Positions 1 to 8,534 of a DNA stretch of 8,681 nt are shown here, in pieces. Both the position numbers and the translations under genes were made by a program. The number at the start of each line of letters is the position of its first letter. The stretch's first letter is position 1. Source of the stretch: Clostridia bacterium (GTDB lineage Bacteria; Bacillota; DSM-521; Neomoorellales; SLTJ01); contig JACIYD010000045.1 of NCBI GenBank assembly GCA_014360105.1, positions 1-8,681 on the forward strand. The letters are read 5' to 3'. The notes under the pieces are model-generated. The model was not told the DNA's origin, ran no database searches, and saw nothing but the letters and a program-made list of their open reading frames with translations.

Positions 1-507
1 GGAAAAACCCTCGTCTTCGAGCAGGGCAATGTGCCGCAGCGCGCTTTCTACCATTGCCTCGGGGGTGATCGCGCCGTACTTTGCCAGCAAGTCCTTTTCC
101 AACGACCCTGCATTGACGCCGACGCGAATGGGTACGCGGCGTGCCTTCGCTTCCCGCGCCACCACTTTCACCCGCGCGGCACCGCCGATATTTCCCGGGT
201 TAAGGCGCAGGCCGTCTACGCCCGCCTCGAGGGCGAGAAGGGCAAGGCGGTAGTCAAAATGAATGTCGGCAATAACCGGGATGGGCGCCCCGGCCTTGAT
301 TGCCTTCAAGGCTTCTGCCGCCTGGCGGTCGGGCACGGCCACACGCACCAGCTCGCAGCCCACCTCGGCCAGTTCGCCGATTTGGCGCAAGGTAGCGGCC
401 ACATCCCGTGTGTCCGTCTTCGTCATCGACTGAACCGCGATCGGGGCGTCACCGCCTACGGTCACCGTGCCCACGCGCAGCGGGATGGTCTGTCGGCGCA
501 AGCCCAT
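1..507 (-). CDS. ispG: 4-hydroxy-3-methylbut-2-enyl diphosphate synthase (IspG/GcpE), N-terminal part, cut by window edge
   Basis: IspG catalyses the reductive conversion of methylerythritol cyclodiphosphate to HMBPP in the MEP isoprenoid pathway, in the cytoplasm, using a [4Fe-4S] cluster and electrons from ferredoxin or flavodoxin. The first 169 residues are present. Translating the minus strand shows the family blocks VQSMTKTDTRD (25-35), PVIADIHFD (77-85), RLNPGNIG (101-108) and RVGVNAGSL (128-136), all belonging to the N-terminal TIM barrel. The C-terminal domain with the cluster cysteines lies beyond position 1, so completeness cannot be judged. The ATG at 507 is preceded by GAGGGAGGGAAA, a strong ribosome binding site, and follows the rseP stop by 14 nt, so it is probably co-transcribed with dxr and rseP. 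Identification is secure; the only open matter is the missing 3' part. Confidence 0.96.
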   Translation of the reverse strand, partial: MGLRRQTIPLRVGTVTVGGDAPIAVQSMTKTDTRDVAATLRQIGELAEVGCELVRVAVPDRQAAEALKAIKAGAPIPVIADIHFDYRLALLALEAGVDGLRLNPGNIGGAARVKVVAREAKARRVPIRVGVNAGSLEKDLLAKYGAITPEAMVESALRHIALLEDEGFS

Positions 508-521
508 TTTCCCTCCCTCGT

Positions 522-1541
522 CTAGCCGAATAAGCGGACCAGGTCGCGGTAGGTGATGATCAGAATGGCCATGAGGAGTACGGCAAAGCCCACCAGGTGG
601 ATCAGGCTTTCTTTGCGTGGGTCGACGGGTTTGCCCCGCAAGCCTTCCACTGCGAGGAAGAGCAGGCGGCTGCCGTCCAGGGCAGGCACGGGAAAGAGGT
701 TCAAAAGCCCGAGGTTAAGACTGATAAAGGCGGCAAAACCGAGGACGCTCGCCGCGCCAAAACGGGCGGCCTGGCCGAGCAGTTGGACGATTCCCACGGG
801 ACCGACCAGGTCTACTGGGACACGGCCGGTGATCATTTGCCCGAGGCTCGCGATGATTAAGGCCAGCATCAATCCCGTCTGCCGTACCGCCTGCCAGACC
901 GCGGCCGGCGGATTGAGGCGCCTCACCGACTGTTCGATCCCGATCAACCCCGTCTGGGTGCCCGGTTCCGTCTCGGGCACAACTGCTACCGTAAAGCGCT
1001 CTTTCCCTCTTTCCACAGTCAGCCGGAGTTGCTCCCCCGGGTGCTGCCGGATCTTCCCCACCAGTTCGGACCAATCCGCCACGGGCTGCCCGTCCACGGC
1101 CACGATACGGTCACCGGCAGCCAGGCCTGCGCGTGCCGCCGGCCTCCCGGGCACGACCTTGCCGATGACCGCACTGTTCGAAGGCAGACCGACGGCGGCG
1201 AAGATCAAGGCATAGAGAAGGACGGCCAGCGCAAGATTCATCAGCGAACCGGCAGCGATCACCGCGAAGCGCGTCCCCAGCCCTTTTCTGTTGAACCCGC
1301 GCGGGTCGTCCAGGTCCTCGGGCTCCATCCCGGCCATGCGGTTATAGCCGCCCAGGGGCACCAGCCGCAGGGCGTAAAACGTTTCTCCCACGCGGCGGCC
1401 AAAGACCAGCGGTCCCATGCCGATGCTGAACTCACGCACCTTAATCCCCGCCAGCTTGGCTACCAGAAAATGGCCGAGCTCGTGAAAAACGATGAGCAGC
1501 GAAAACAATACCAATGCCACCAACAGTACCTGCGTACCCAT
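522..1541 (-). CDS. rseP: RseP/RasP-family site-2 intramembrane metalloprotease, single PDZ domain
   Basis: A membrane-embedded zinc protease of the M50 family that cleaves transmembrane segments of anti-sigma factors and leftover signal peptides. The 339-residue product has the zinc motif HELGH at 20-24 in the first membrane helix. A PDZ domain lies at about 121-205 (GLPSNSAVIGKVV onward), and the second catalytic motif NLFPVPALDG at 281-290 supplies the third zinc ligand, D289. Hydrophobic segments are visible at about 4-26, 93-118, 222-238, 265-282 and 318-333. It has one PDZ and is shorter than the two-PDZ E. coli RseP (about 450 aa) or B. subtilis RasP (about 420 aa). The open frame continues upstream to 1850 inside dxr, but ATG 1541 is chosen because GAAAGGAG lies about 11 nt upstream and the product then starts just before the first helix. 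It begins 4 nt after the dxr stop, suggesting translational coupling. Confidence 0.95.
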   Translation of the reverse strand: MGTQVLLVALVLFSLLIVFHELGHFLVAKLAGIKVREFSIGMGPLVFGRRVGETFYALRLVPLGGYNRMAGMEPEDLDDPRGFNRKGLGTRFAVIAAGSLMNLALAVLLYALIFAAVGLPSNSAVIGKVVPGRPAARAGLAAGDRIVAVDGQPVADWSELVGKIRQHPGEQLRLTVERGKERFTVAVVPETEPGTQTGLIGIEQSVRRLNPPAAVWQAVRQTGLMLALIIASLGQMITGRVPVDLVGPVGIVQLLGQAARFGAASVLGFAAFISLNLGLLNLFPVPALDGSRLLFLAVEGLRGKPVDPRKESLIHLVGFAVLLMAILIITYRDLVRLFG

Positions 1542-1545
1542 GCCG

Positions 1546-2694
1546 CTAGCTACTCCTTTCCCAAACCCAGCGGCGCGCCCAGACAACCGCCTGTTCGATG
1601 TCCTCCCAACCGGGCTCCCACTTGGGTTTGTGCCTGGTGAGCGCTTCCTCCACCAGGCGCGCAATGTCCAGGAAGCCGATGCGGCGGCGCAGAAAAAGCT
1701 CCACCGCGGCTTCGTCGGCGGCGGTAAGCACCGCCGGATAGGTGCCGCCCCTTTCCCCCGCCCAACGGCCCAGGCGCAGGCAAGGAAAGCGTTGTTCGTC
1801 CGGGGGCTCGAAGTGCAAGGCACAAAGCGCCTCCCAGGAGAGCCTGGCAAAGGGTGAAGGCCAGCGCTCGGGCCAGCTTAAAGCATATTGAATGGGCAGC
1901 CGCATGTCCGGAGGCGCAAGCTGCGCCAGGACGGTACCGTCGCCAAAAGCCACCAGAGAATGAACGATGCTTTCCGGGTGAATGACCACCTCAATCTGCT
2001 CCCAGGGAACCCCAAAAAGCCAGCGCGCTTCGATTATTTCCAGGGCCTTGTTCATCAAGGTGGCCGAATCTACCGTTATCTTCGGTCCCATCTTCCAGGT
2101 CGGGTGGGCCAGGGCCATTTCCGGGGTTACCCCGGCGAGCGCCGCCGCATCCAGTGTACGAAACGGTCCGCCCGAGGCCGTCAGTACCAGACGCTCGATC
2201 GGTCCAGTGCGGCCGGCCAAACATTGGTGCAGCGCCGCGTGTTCACTGTCGACCGGAAGCAAGGCCACACCCTGGCGTCTCACTTCCGCGAGAAGCAGCG
2301 CTCCAGCCAGGACCAGGCTTTCCTTATTGGCCAGAGCCAGATCTTTCCCCGCCCCAATCGCGGTGCGGCTGGCCGCGAGCCCCGCCACCCCGCTCACCGC
2401 GTTTAGTACCATCCCTACCTGGGGCAGGCTGCAGACCGCCGCTATTCCCTCGTCGCCACCCACCACCTCTACGCCACAAGGCACGCGATCACGCAGGTCG
2501 GCCGCCGCCGCCGGGTCGGCCACGGCAACTACCTGCGGACGAAACTCTTGTACCTGCGCGGCAAGAAGTTCGAGGTTTCTTCCGGTAGCGGCCAGGCCGC
2601 ATACCCGCAGCCGACCGCCAAAAGCGCGCGCCACCTCAAGGGCTTGGCGGCCGATGGACCCCGTCGAGCCGAGTACGGCAATGCCCTTAACCAC
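1546..2694 (-). CDS. dxr: 1-deoxy-D-xylulose 5-phosphate reductoisomerase
   Basis: Dxr rearranges and reduces DXP to 2-C-methyl-D-erythritol 4-phosphate with NADPH, the committed step of the MEP pathway, in the cytoplasm. The 382-residue product is a normal family length. It shows the NADPH-binding GSTGSIG (9-15), the metal-site block LPVDSEH (146-152, ligands D149 and E151), SGGPFR (174-179), the loop AHPTWKMGPK (196-205, H197 and W200), and MNKALE (214-219) with K216 and the third metal ligand E219. These align with E. coli D150, E152, H209, W212, K228 and E231. The start is GTG at 2694. GGGAGG at 2708-2713 is 13 nt upstream, slightly far, but no better in-frame start was seen. Its neighbours rseP and ispG follow closely, so two MEP-pathway enzymes share this cluster. 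All key residues are present, so an active enzyme is expected. Confidence 0.97.
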   Translation of the reverse strand: MVKGIAVLGSTGSIGRQALEVARAFGGRLRVCGLAATGRNLELLAAQVQEFRPQVVAVADPAAAADLRDRVPCGVEVVGGDEGIAAVCSLPQVGMVLNAVSGVAGLAASRTAIGAGKDLALANKESLVLAGALLLAEVRRQGVALLPVDSEHAALHQCLAGRTGPIERLVLTASGGPFRTLDAAALAGVTPEMALAHPTWKMGPKITVDSATLMNKALEIIEARWLFGVPWEQIEVVIHPESIVHSLVAFGDGTVLAQLAPPDMRLPIQYALSWPERWPSPFARLSWEALCALHFEPPDEQRFPCLRLGRWAGERGGTYPAVLTAADEAAVELFLRRRIGFLDIARLVEEALTRHKPKWEPGWEDIEQAVVWARRWVWERSS

Positions 2695-2718
2695 CCTGTT
2701 CTCTCTTCCTCCCTTTCT

Positions 2719-2734
2719 GTCGCACCTTAGCGAC
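2719..2734 (-). other. Small inverted repeat in the gap before dxr
   Basis: The 53-nt gap between the ytvI-like gene and dxr contains GTCGC and GCGAC separated by 6 nt. This gives a possible 5-bp RNA hairpin just upstream of the dxr ribosome binding site at 2708-2713. No T-tract follows it, so it is not a convincing terminator. It may be chance or a minor modulator of dxr translation. Nothing else was seen in this gap. Confidence 0.3.
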
Positions 2735-2747
2735 CCTTACTCTTTCC

Positions 2748-3845
2748 TTAATCCTTCCCCGACCACCGGGAAAACTTGAGTAAACCGGCACGGTGCGCCG
2801 CCTTCAGCAAAACGAGCAGCAAAGGTCCGAGCACGGCGCCGGCGAGGCCGAGGGCCTGGACGCCAAGATAGATGCTTATCAAGACGGCAAGCGGGTGTAA
2901 ACCGAGGTTCACCCCGACTACTTTGGGCTCGAGAATTTGCCGCACGATGGTAATTGTTATGTAGAGAATGACCAGGGCCAGCCCCAACGGATAGCGTCCG
3001 TGCAGAAATTCCCAGCCTGCCCAGGGAAGGAAGACCGTACCCGGCCCGACCACCGGCAGGATATCCAGGACGGCGATAAAAAGGCTTAAAGAGAGGGCGT
3101 ATTTGATGCGTAACAAGTAAAGGCCAGCCATTACCTGGAGGGCGGTGAGCGTGATGAGAAAGCCCTGGGCCTTGAAATAGCCCACCACACCCGCTCCCAA
3201 CTCCTGGCCCATCCCTATGATCCGGGGCTGGTCAAGCCAGGGAAAAAGTGAGAGCAACCCCTTCCTGATGAGCCTTTTGTCCCGGCTGAAAAAGAAAGTG
3301 GCAACAAGGGTAACGATAAGGGAGACGAAAAGCCGTGGAATGCTGCCGAGTAGCGCTATTAACTCCCCTGTCAGCCGGTTGAGCAGCTCCCGCAGGGAGC
3401 GGACGAGCGTTTCCATGGCTGTTTCCGCCGTAGCCATTATCTGCGGCGGTAATTGCCAACTCCGGTACAGGGTGTCGAGTTGTGCTAAGCCCTCCTTGAT
3501 GGCGCCGGCCACGCGGGGAAAATCGGCCACCAGGCGGCTGAGTTCGACGGCCAACTGTCCGAAGACTAGCACCGCGAGAATGATCAGGAGCAGGACGAGA
3601 ATGAGGACGGCGGCAAGCGAGGCGAGCGTCCGGGGACAGCGGCCCCTCTGCTCTAACCAGTCGACCAGCGGGTCGAGCAGGGCGGCGAGGAACCAGGCGA
3701 GCACAAAGGGCAAAAGCCAGGGGACAACGGTGGTCAGTACCTGCCAGACCGCCGGTAGAAGGTGGTAGTAAAGCAGGTAAAGAATGGCCAGGAGAAGGAA
3801 GACCACCGTCAGCCGGTGGCCCAGGTTCGGGGGCGTGGGCTTCAC
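2748..3845 (-). CDS. ytvI: AI-2E family membrane protein, YtvI-type (sporulation integral membrane protein)
   Basis: A polytopic inner-membrane protein of the AI-2E/UPF0118 permease family; the YtvI subgroup is associated with spore formation in Firmicutes. The transported substrate is not known. The 365-residue product has two hydrophobic segments at 12-58, another at about 74-98, a long amphipathic stretch at about 100-165, and a hydrophobic C-terminal half (about 166-187, 222-246, 250-302, 315-349). Family motifs are DILPVVGP (261-268), RQILEPKVVG (302-311) and a Gly-rich GLAGAVLGP near 333-341. GTG 3845 is chosen because it lies 4 nt after the cdsA stop, is preceded by GGGGTGACGAG, and gives a length close to B. 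subtilis YtvI (371 aa); the frame is open further upstream into cdsA but only as overlap. The AI-2E family is secure, the YtvI subgroup likely. Its place between cdsA and dxr is not part of the textbook order. Confidence 0.85.
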   Translation of the reverse strand: MKPTPPNLGHRLTVVFLLLAILYLLYYHLLPAVWQVLTTVVPWLLPFVLAWFLAALLDPLVDWLEQRGRCPRTLASLAAVLILVLLLIILAVLVFGQLAVELSRLVADFPRVAGAIKEGLAQLDTLYRSWQLPPQIMATAETAMETLVRSLRELLNRLTGELIALLGSIPRLFVSLIVTLVATFFFSRDKRLIRKGLLSLFPWLDQPRIIGMGQELGAGVVGYFKAQGFLITLTALQVMAGLYLLRIKYALSLSLFIAVLDILPVVGPGTVFLPWAGWEFLHGRYPLGLALVILYITITIVRQILEPKVVGVNLGLHPLAVLISIYLGVQALGLAGAVLGPLLLVLLKAAHRAGLLKFSRWSGKD

Positions 3846-3849
3846 CTCG

Positions 3850-4638
3850 TCACCCCACCAGTGGCCCGAGCCAGCGGGCCAGGTAATAGGCCAAGGGCGC
3901 GGCAAAGAGAAGGCTGTCAAAACGGTCCAAGATGCCGCCATGCCCCGGAAGCAGGCGGCCCGTGTCTTTGATGCCCGCCTCACGTTTAAGGGCAGATTCC
4001 CATAGGTCGCCCGCCTGGCCCACGGCGGCAACCAGGAGGGCCAGACCAAGCCCTATCTCCCAGCGCCTTTCGCCAGAATATGCCACGGCAGCCCCAACCA
4101 CCCCTGCGGCAAGTAGGCCCGCGACTGCTCCTTCCCAGGTTTTTTGAGGGCTTATCTGCGGCGCAAGCCGGTGCCGGCCGCACTTTCTGCCGACGTAATA
4201 GGCCGCCGTATCGTTGGCCCAGGTAACAAGGAGTACGGCAAAGAGGAACGCCCAGTCGTAGGTCTGGCGTAGCAAGATGAGGAAAGAGAACAAACCGAGG
4301 TAAGCGGTGATCCAAAAGGCGCCGGCAAGATGACCCAGGCGGTACCGGGGATAAAAAACCAGAAAACAGGCAACAAAAAGCACAAATACGGCGAGCCCTG
4401 CCAGGTAGTAGCCCTCTTCCCCTCGCAGGTAGCTCCCCAGCTCCGTCAGCACCGCTCCGCCGTAGAGGGTGGCCGCCGGAACCGGCCAGGTCAGGCCGCG
4501 CAAGAGCCTGCGTGCCTCGGTCGCCGCCAAGAGGTGCAAGAAAAGGACAGCCCCAAACCACGCCCACCCGCCCCGATAGGCCAGCACCAGCATCAGCGGC
4601 ATGCCTACCAAGGCGGTAAGCAAACGCCGTCTATGCAT
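3850..4638 (-). CDS. cdsA: Phosphatidate cytidylyltransferase (CDP-diacylglycerol synthase)
   Basis: CdsA is an integral membrane enzyme that converts phosphatidic acid and CTP to CDP-diacylglycerol, the precursor of membrane phospholipids. The 262-residue product carries the full family signature at 215-241 (S-A-L-K-R, then K-D at 224-225, PGHGG at 231-235 and D-R-F-D at 238-241). It also has the upstream blocks WANDTAAY (140-147) and SPQKTWEG (163-170). Several hydrophobic helices span roughly 8-38, 58-70, 78-95, 105-123, 130-148, 170-187 and 196-210. ATG 4638 overlaps the end of uppS by 8 nt; a GTG at 4650 is a possible alternative start 4 codons upstream. No strong ribosome binding site is evident for either, so translation probably depends on coupling to uppS. 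Function is secure. Confidence 0.96.
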   Translation of the reverse strand: MHRRRLLTALVGMPLMLVLAYRGGWAWFGAVLFLHLLAATEARRLLRGLTWPVPAATLYGGAVLTELGSYLRGEEGYYLAGLAVFVLFVACFLVFYPRYRLGHLAGAFWITAYLGLFSFLILLRQTYDWAFLFAVLLVTWANDTAAYYVGRKCGRHRLAPQISPQKTWEGAVAGLLAAGVVGAAVAYSGERRWEIGLGLALLVAAVGQAGDLWESALKREAGIKDTGRLLPGHGGILDRFDSLLFAAPLAYYLARWLGPLVG

Positions 4639-5401
4639 GACCCAGGCCACCGAAGCGCCGGTGGCGTTGCTGGTAGTCGGCCAGCGCCGTCCAGAAGTCA
4701 GCCGGAGTAAAGTCGGGCCAAAGGGTGGGCGTCACCCAAAGTTCGCTGTAGGCACTCTGCCACAGGAGGAAATTGCTCAGGCGCATTTCCCCCGAAGGGC
4801 GGATGATCAGGTCCGGGTCGGGCAGGTCGGCCGTATAGAGATAACGGACAAAGGTTTCTTCATTTATTTCTTCAGGCCGTAAGGCCCCCTTGGCCACGGC
4901 CTCGCCGATCAACCTTGCTGCTCTGATCAGTTCGGCCCGGCCACCATAGTTGACCGCAATGTTGAGCACCAGCTTTTGTTCCTGCCGTGTTTCCTCCTGG
5001 GCCCGCTGCAATTCCTGCCGGGCCGCCTCCGGCAGTGGGGCGAGGTCGCCCATAGCCCGTATCTGGACGCCGTTTCGTTTCAACTCGGGCAATTCGCGGC
5101 GCAGGTATTCCACCAGCAAATCCATTAGCGCGGCAACTTCTTCCCGGGGGCGTTTCCAGTTCTCGGTGGAAAAAGCATATACTGTTAGCACCCCGATCCC
5201 GATGTCGATACAGCTTTCCACGATGGCCCGCAGGGTCTCTACCCCGGCCCGGTGGCCGGCAACACGCGGCAGCCCTTGGCGCAAGGCCCACCGCCCGTTG
5301 CCGTCCATAATGATCGCTACATGACGCGGCAGACGGTGCGGATCGAGCCCTCGCCGCCAGCGTCTGGCCTGCTTTTGCCACCACAACCGTCTCCATGACA
5401 T
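4631..5401 (-). CDS. uppS: Isoprenyl transferase (undecaprenyl diphosphate synthase family)
   Basis: A cytoplasmic or membrane-associated cis-prenyltransferase that adds isopentenyl units to farnesyl diphosphate to build the C55 carrier for peptidoglycan and other wall polymers. The 256-residue product has IIMDGNGRWA (30-39, catalytic D33), RVAGHRAG (46-53), YAFSTENW (75-82), NIAVNYGG (147-154) and the C-terminal DLIIRPSGE / MRLSNFLLW block (198-214) with the diphosphate-binding arginines R201 and R207, plus E220. The N-terminal 25 residues are rich in Arg and Trp. ATG 5401 is chosen because it sits about 30 codons before MDGNGRWA, as usual. The frame stays open upstream to 5503, but that stretch looks like non-coding spacer. 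The region just before ATG lacks a good ribosome binding site (AAGGGAG is about 25 nt away), so initiation here may be weak or regulated. Enzyme identity is secure; the product chain length cannot be read from sequence. Confidence 0.95.
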   Translation of the reverse strand: MSWRRLWWQKQARRWRRGLDPHRLPRHVAIIMDGNGRWALRQGLPRVAGHRAGVETLRAIVESCIDIGIGVLTVYAFSTENWKRPREEVAALMDLLVEYLRRELPELKRNGVQIRAMGDLAPLPEAARQELQRAQEETRQEQKLVLNIAVNYGGRAELIRAARLIGEAVAKGALRPEEINEETFVRYLYTADLPDPDLIIRPSGEMRLSNFLLWQSAYSELWVTPTLWPDFTPADFWTALADYQQRHRRFGGLGHA

Positions 5402-5515
5402 TATCAGACCACAGCCCGTAATGCCGTATTTACGCTCGTCTCCCTTATGGGTGCCGCCCGGAAGCAACGGCCCGCGCACCCGGGTCTGGCCCGCGGGCCG
5501 CACAAGGTCCCAAGT
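5402..5515 (-). other. GC-rich spacer with inverted repeats upstream of uppS
   Basis: This 114-nt gap between the ferredoxin and uppS is the longest internal non-coding stretch. It holds a perfect 9-bp inverted repeat, CGGCCCGCG at 5468-5476 with CGCGGGCCG at 5492-5500 on the plus strand, separated by 15 nt. Overlapping it is a 12-nt palindrome, GGCCCGCGGGCC, at 5488-5499, which could form a mutually exclusive fold. No T-tract follows in the direction of transcription, so it does not look like an intrinsic terminator. No convincing promoter was found. It may be an RNA element affecting uppS or simply a stable spacer. Confidence 0.5.
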
Positions 5516-5688
5516 CTAATCACGGACAATGGCTCCCTCGTGGGGGCAAACGTCTAGGCAGGTACCGCAATCGGTACACGCTTCGGGGTCAATCAGGAAA
5601 GTATCGTCCCCTTCGCTGATTGCCCCGTTGGGGCATTCGTCTGCACAGATGCCGCAGGCAGGCATTCTTCCGTAATGCGGTGGGGCAC
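5516..5688 (-). CDS. Small 2[4Fe-4S] ferredoxin, with an apparent 1-nt deletion (frameshift)
   Basis: A bacterial-type ferredoxin, a small soluble electron carrier with two four-cysteine motifs. The second motif, CTDCGTCLDVCP, is intact in the frame ending at 5516. The first is broken. From GTG 5688 one frame reads M-P-H-R-I-T-E-E-C (TGC at 5664-5662), then only two bases (5661-5660) remain before the downstream frame resumes as ACGICADECP. Adding one base there gives C-L-A-C-G-I-C-A-D-E-C-P, the exact CxxCxxCxxxCP pattern, and a 57-residue protein of normal ferredoxin size. GTG 5688 has a G-rich site (GGGGAAGGGGGG) about 9 nt upstream. As written, translation from that GTG would lose both clusters, so the gene is either broken, recoded, or affected by a sequencing error. 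It sits in a cluster with ispG, whose reaction needs such an electron donor. The ferredoxin family is secure; functional state is uncertain. Confidence 0.85.
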
Positions 5689-5894
5689 AGCCCGGCACCC
5701 CCCTTCCCCATGGGCGGAGCAGCCAAAAGCAAAGCGACGCGCCCGTCGGCAAGCAGGCGCTGCCGCACCACCCGCCGTGTCGCATCTGGTGCGACCGGCC
5801 CGGTAAACTCGCGTTCTACGCCGTAACCGGCCGCCGCCAAGTGCGCTAACGCCTCTTCCTCAGGCCACCCGATGACGTCCGGAACCAAAGCCAC
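5589..5894 (-). CDS. Small single-PASTA-domain protein, C-terminus running into the ferredoxin gene
   Basis: The first 60 or so residues resemble one PASTA domain: VPDVIGWPEEEALAHLAAAGY at the start matches the usual VPDVxGxxxxEAxxxLxxAG pattern, followed by RRVVRQRLLADGRVALLLA (40-58). PASTA domains normally occur outside the cell on Ser/Thr kinases and penicillin-binding proteins and bind muropeptides or beta-lactams. Here no kinase, signal peptide or membrane segment is seen, so a cytoplasmic stand-alone protein is inferred and its role is unknown. GTG 5894 follows the frr stop by 9 nt, with AGGGGCGGG between. The frame has no stop until 5589, so residues after about 62 (Cys/Arg-rich) simply read the ferredoxin gene in another frame and look unnatural. 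A changed base at 5685 would give a GTGA overlap and a 69-residue protein. The PASTA assignment is good; the C-terminal end is doubtful. Confidence 0.7.
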   Translation of the reverse strand: MALVPDVIGWPEEEALAHLAAAGYGVEREFTGPVAPDATRRVVRQRLLADGRVALLLAAPPMGKGGAGLCPTALRKNACLRHLCRRMPQRGNQRRGRYFPD

Positions 5895-5903
5895 CCCGCC
5901 CCT

Positions 5904-7800
<1,897 letters not shown>

Positions 7801-7808
7801 GAGGCGAT

Positions 7809-7816
7809 CCCTCCTT
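7809..7816 (-). promoter_or_regulatory. Strong ribosome binding site for tsf
   Basis: AAGGAGGG on the minus strand, 9 nt before the TTG at 7800. It decides the tsf start: the only upstream alternative in frame (TTG 7824) would place this site inside the coding region and would overlap the rpsB stop. Confidence 0.85.
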
Positions 7817-7820
7817 AAGC

Positions 7821-8534
7821 TCAAGCCTGGGCTTCGAGTACTTCCGCTTCCTGGCCCCGCGTCCCTTCCAAGACCGCGTCGGCCATCTTGCTGGTCAAAA
7901 GGCGCACCGCCCGGATCGCGTCATCGTTGCCGGGAATTACGAAGTCGATTTCGTCGGGATCACAGTTTGTATCGACGATGGCTACAATGGGGATTTCCAG
8001 CCGCCGCGCCTCGGCTACGGCAATCTTCTCCTTGCGCGGGTCGACGACAAAAAGCGCGTCGGGCGGGGCCTTCATATTCTTGATGCCGCTCAGGAAGCGG
8101 GCTAGCTTCTCTTTCTCCCCTGCCAGCCGTGCCGCTTCCTTCTTCGGCAGCATTGCCAGACGGCCCGAGGCTTCCAGGCGCTCCAGCTCCAGGAGGCGGT
8201 TAATACGCAAGCGAATGGTCTGGAAATTGGTCAGCATGCCGCCAAGCCAGCGCACGTTAACGTAAAACATGCCGCAACGCTCCGCCTCTTCGCGAATGGA
8301 TTCCTGCGCCTGTTTCTTTGTTCCGACAAAAAGAATCTTTCCTCCCTGGGCCGCCAGGTCCCGGACAAAATGATAGGCTTCCTCGATCTTCTTCACCGTT
8401 TTCTGCAGGTCGATAATATAGATACCGTTGCGCTCGGTGAAGATGTAAGGAGCCATCTTGGGGTTCCAGCGCCGGGTCTGGTGACCGAAATGAACTCCGG
8501 CTTCCAGCAACTGCTTCATCGAAATAATGGCCAC
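7821..8534 (-). CDS. rpsB: 30S ribosomal protein S2
   Basis: S2 binds 16S rRNA on the back of the 30S subunit and is needed to recruit S1 in many bacteria. The 237-residue product is typical (B. subtilis 246). It has the conserved N-terminal [16 protein letters not shown] (4-19), RWNPKM (22-27), [15 protein letters not shown] (32-46), FVGTKKQAQ (69-77), WLGGMLTNF (96-104), and the C-terminal [12 protein letters not shown] (158-169) and DTNCDP (188-193). GTG 8534 is chosen because GGAGGT at 8547-8552 is 12 nt upstream and the resulting start aligns with other S2 proteins; the open frame up to 8660 is leader and promoter. It is the first gene of the cluster and has its own promoter and a structured leader. 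Confidence 0.97.
   Translation of the reverse strand: MAIISMKQLLEAGVHFGHQTRRWNPKMAPYIFTERNGIYIIDLQKTVKKIEEAYHFVRDLAAQGGKILFVGTKKQAQESIREEAERCGMFYVNVRWLGGMLTNFQTIRLRINRLLELERLEASGRLAMLPKKEAARLAGEKEKLARFLSGIKNMKAPPDALFVVDPRKEKIAVAEARRLEIPIVAIVDTNCDPDEIDFVIPGNDDAIRAVRLLTSKMADAVLEGTRGQEAEVLEAQA

Noticed and set aside
31..525. Plus-strand 164-codon open frame opposite ispG and its start
   Set aside because: It is antisense to clearly conserved ispG codons, has no recognisable domain and no ribosome binding site; long antisense frames are expected in G+C-rich genes.
1542..1850. N-terminal extension of rseP by about 100 codons
   Set aside because: It lies wholly within the dxr coding region, has no family similarity, and the ATG at 1541 has its own ribosome binding site just before the first membrane helix.
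1982..2779. Plus-strand 265-codon open frame opposite dxr
   Set aside because: Low-complexity Ser/Ala/Arg/Pro-rich translation, antisense to an intact conserved enzyme gene; a shadow frame.
5404..5440. Possible internal promoter before uppS (TAAATA-like -10)
   Set aside because: No acceptable -35 element lies 16-18 nt upstream; the match is to be expected by chance.
5402..5503. N-terminal extension of uppS by 34 codons
   Set aside because: The extension covers the GC-rich inverted-repeat spacer and does not resemble the family N-terminus; ATG 5401 gives normal length.
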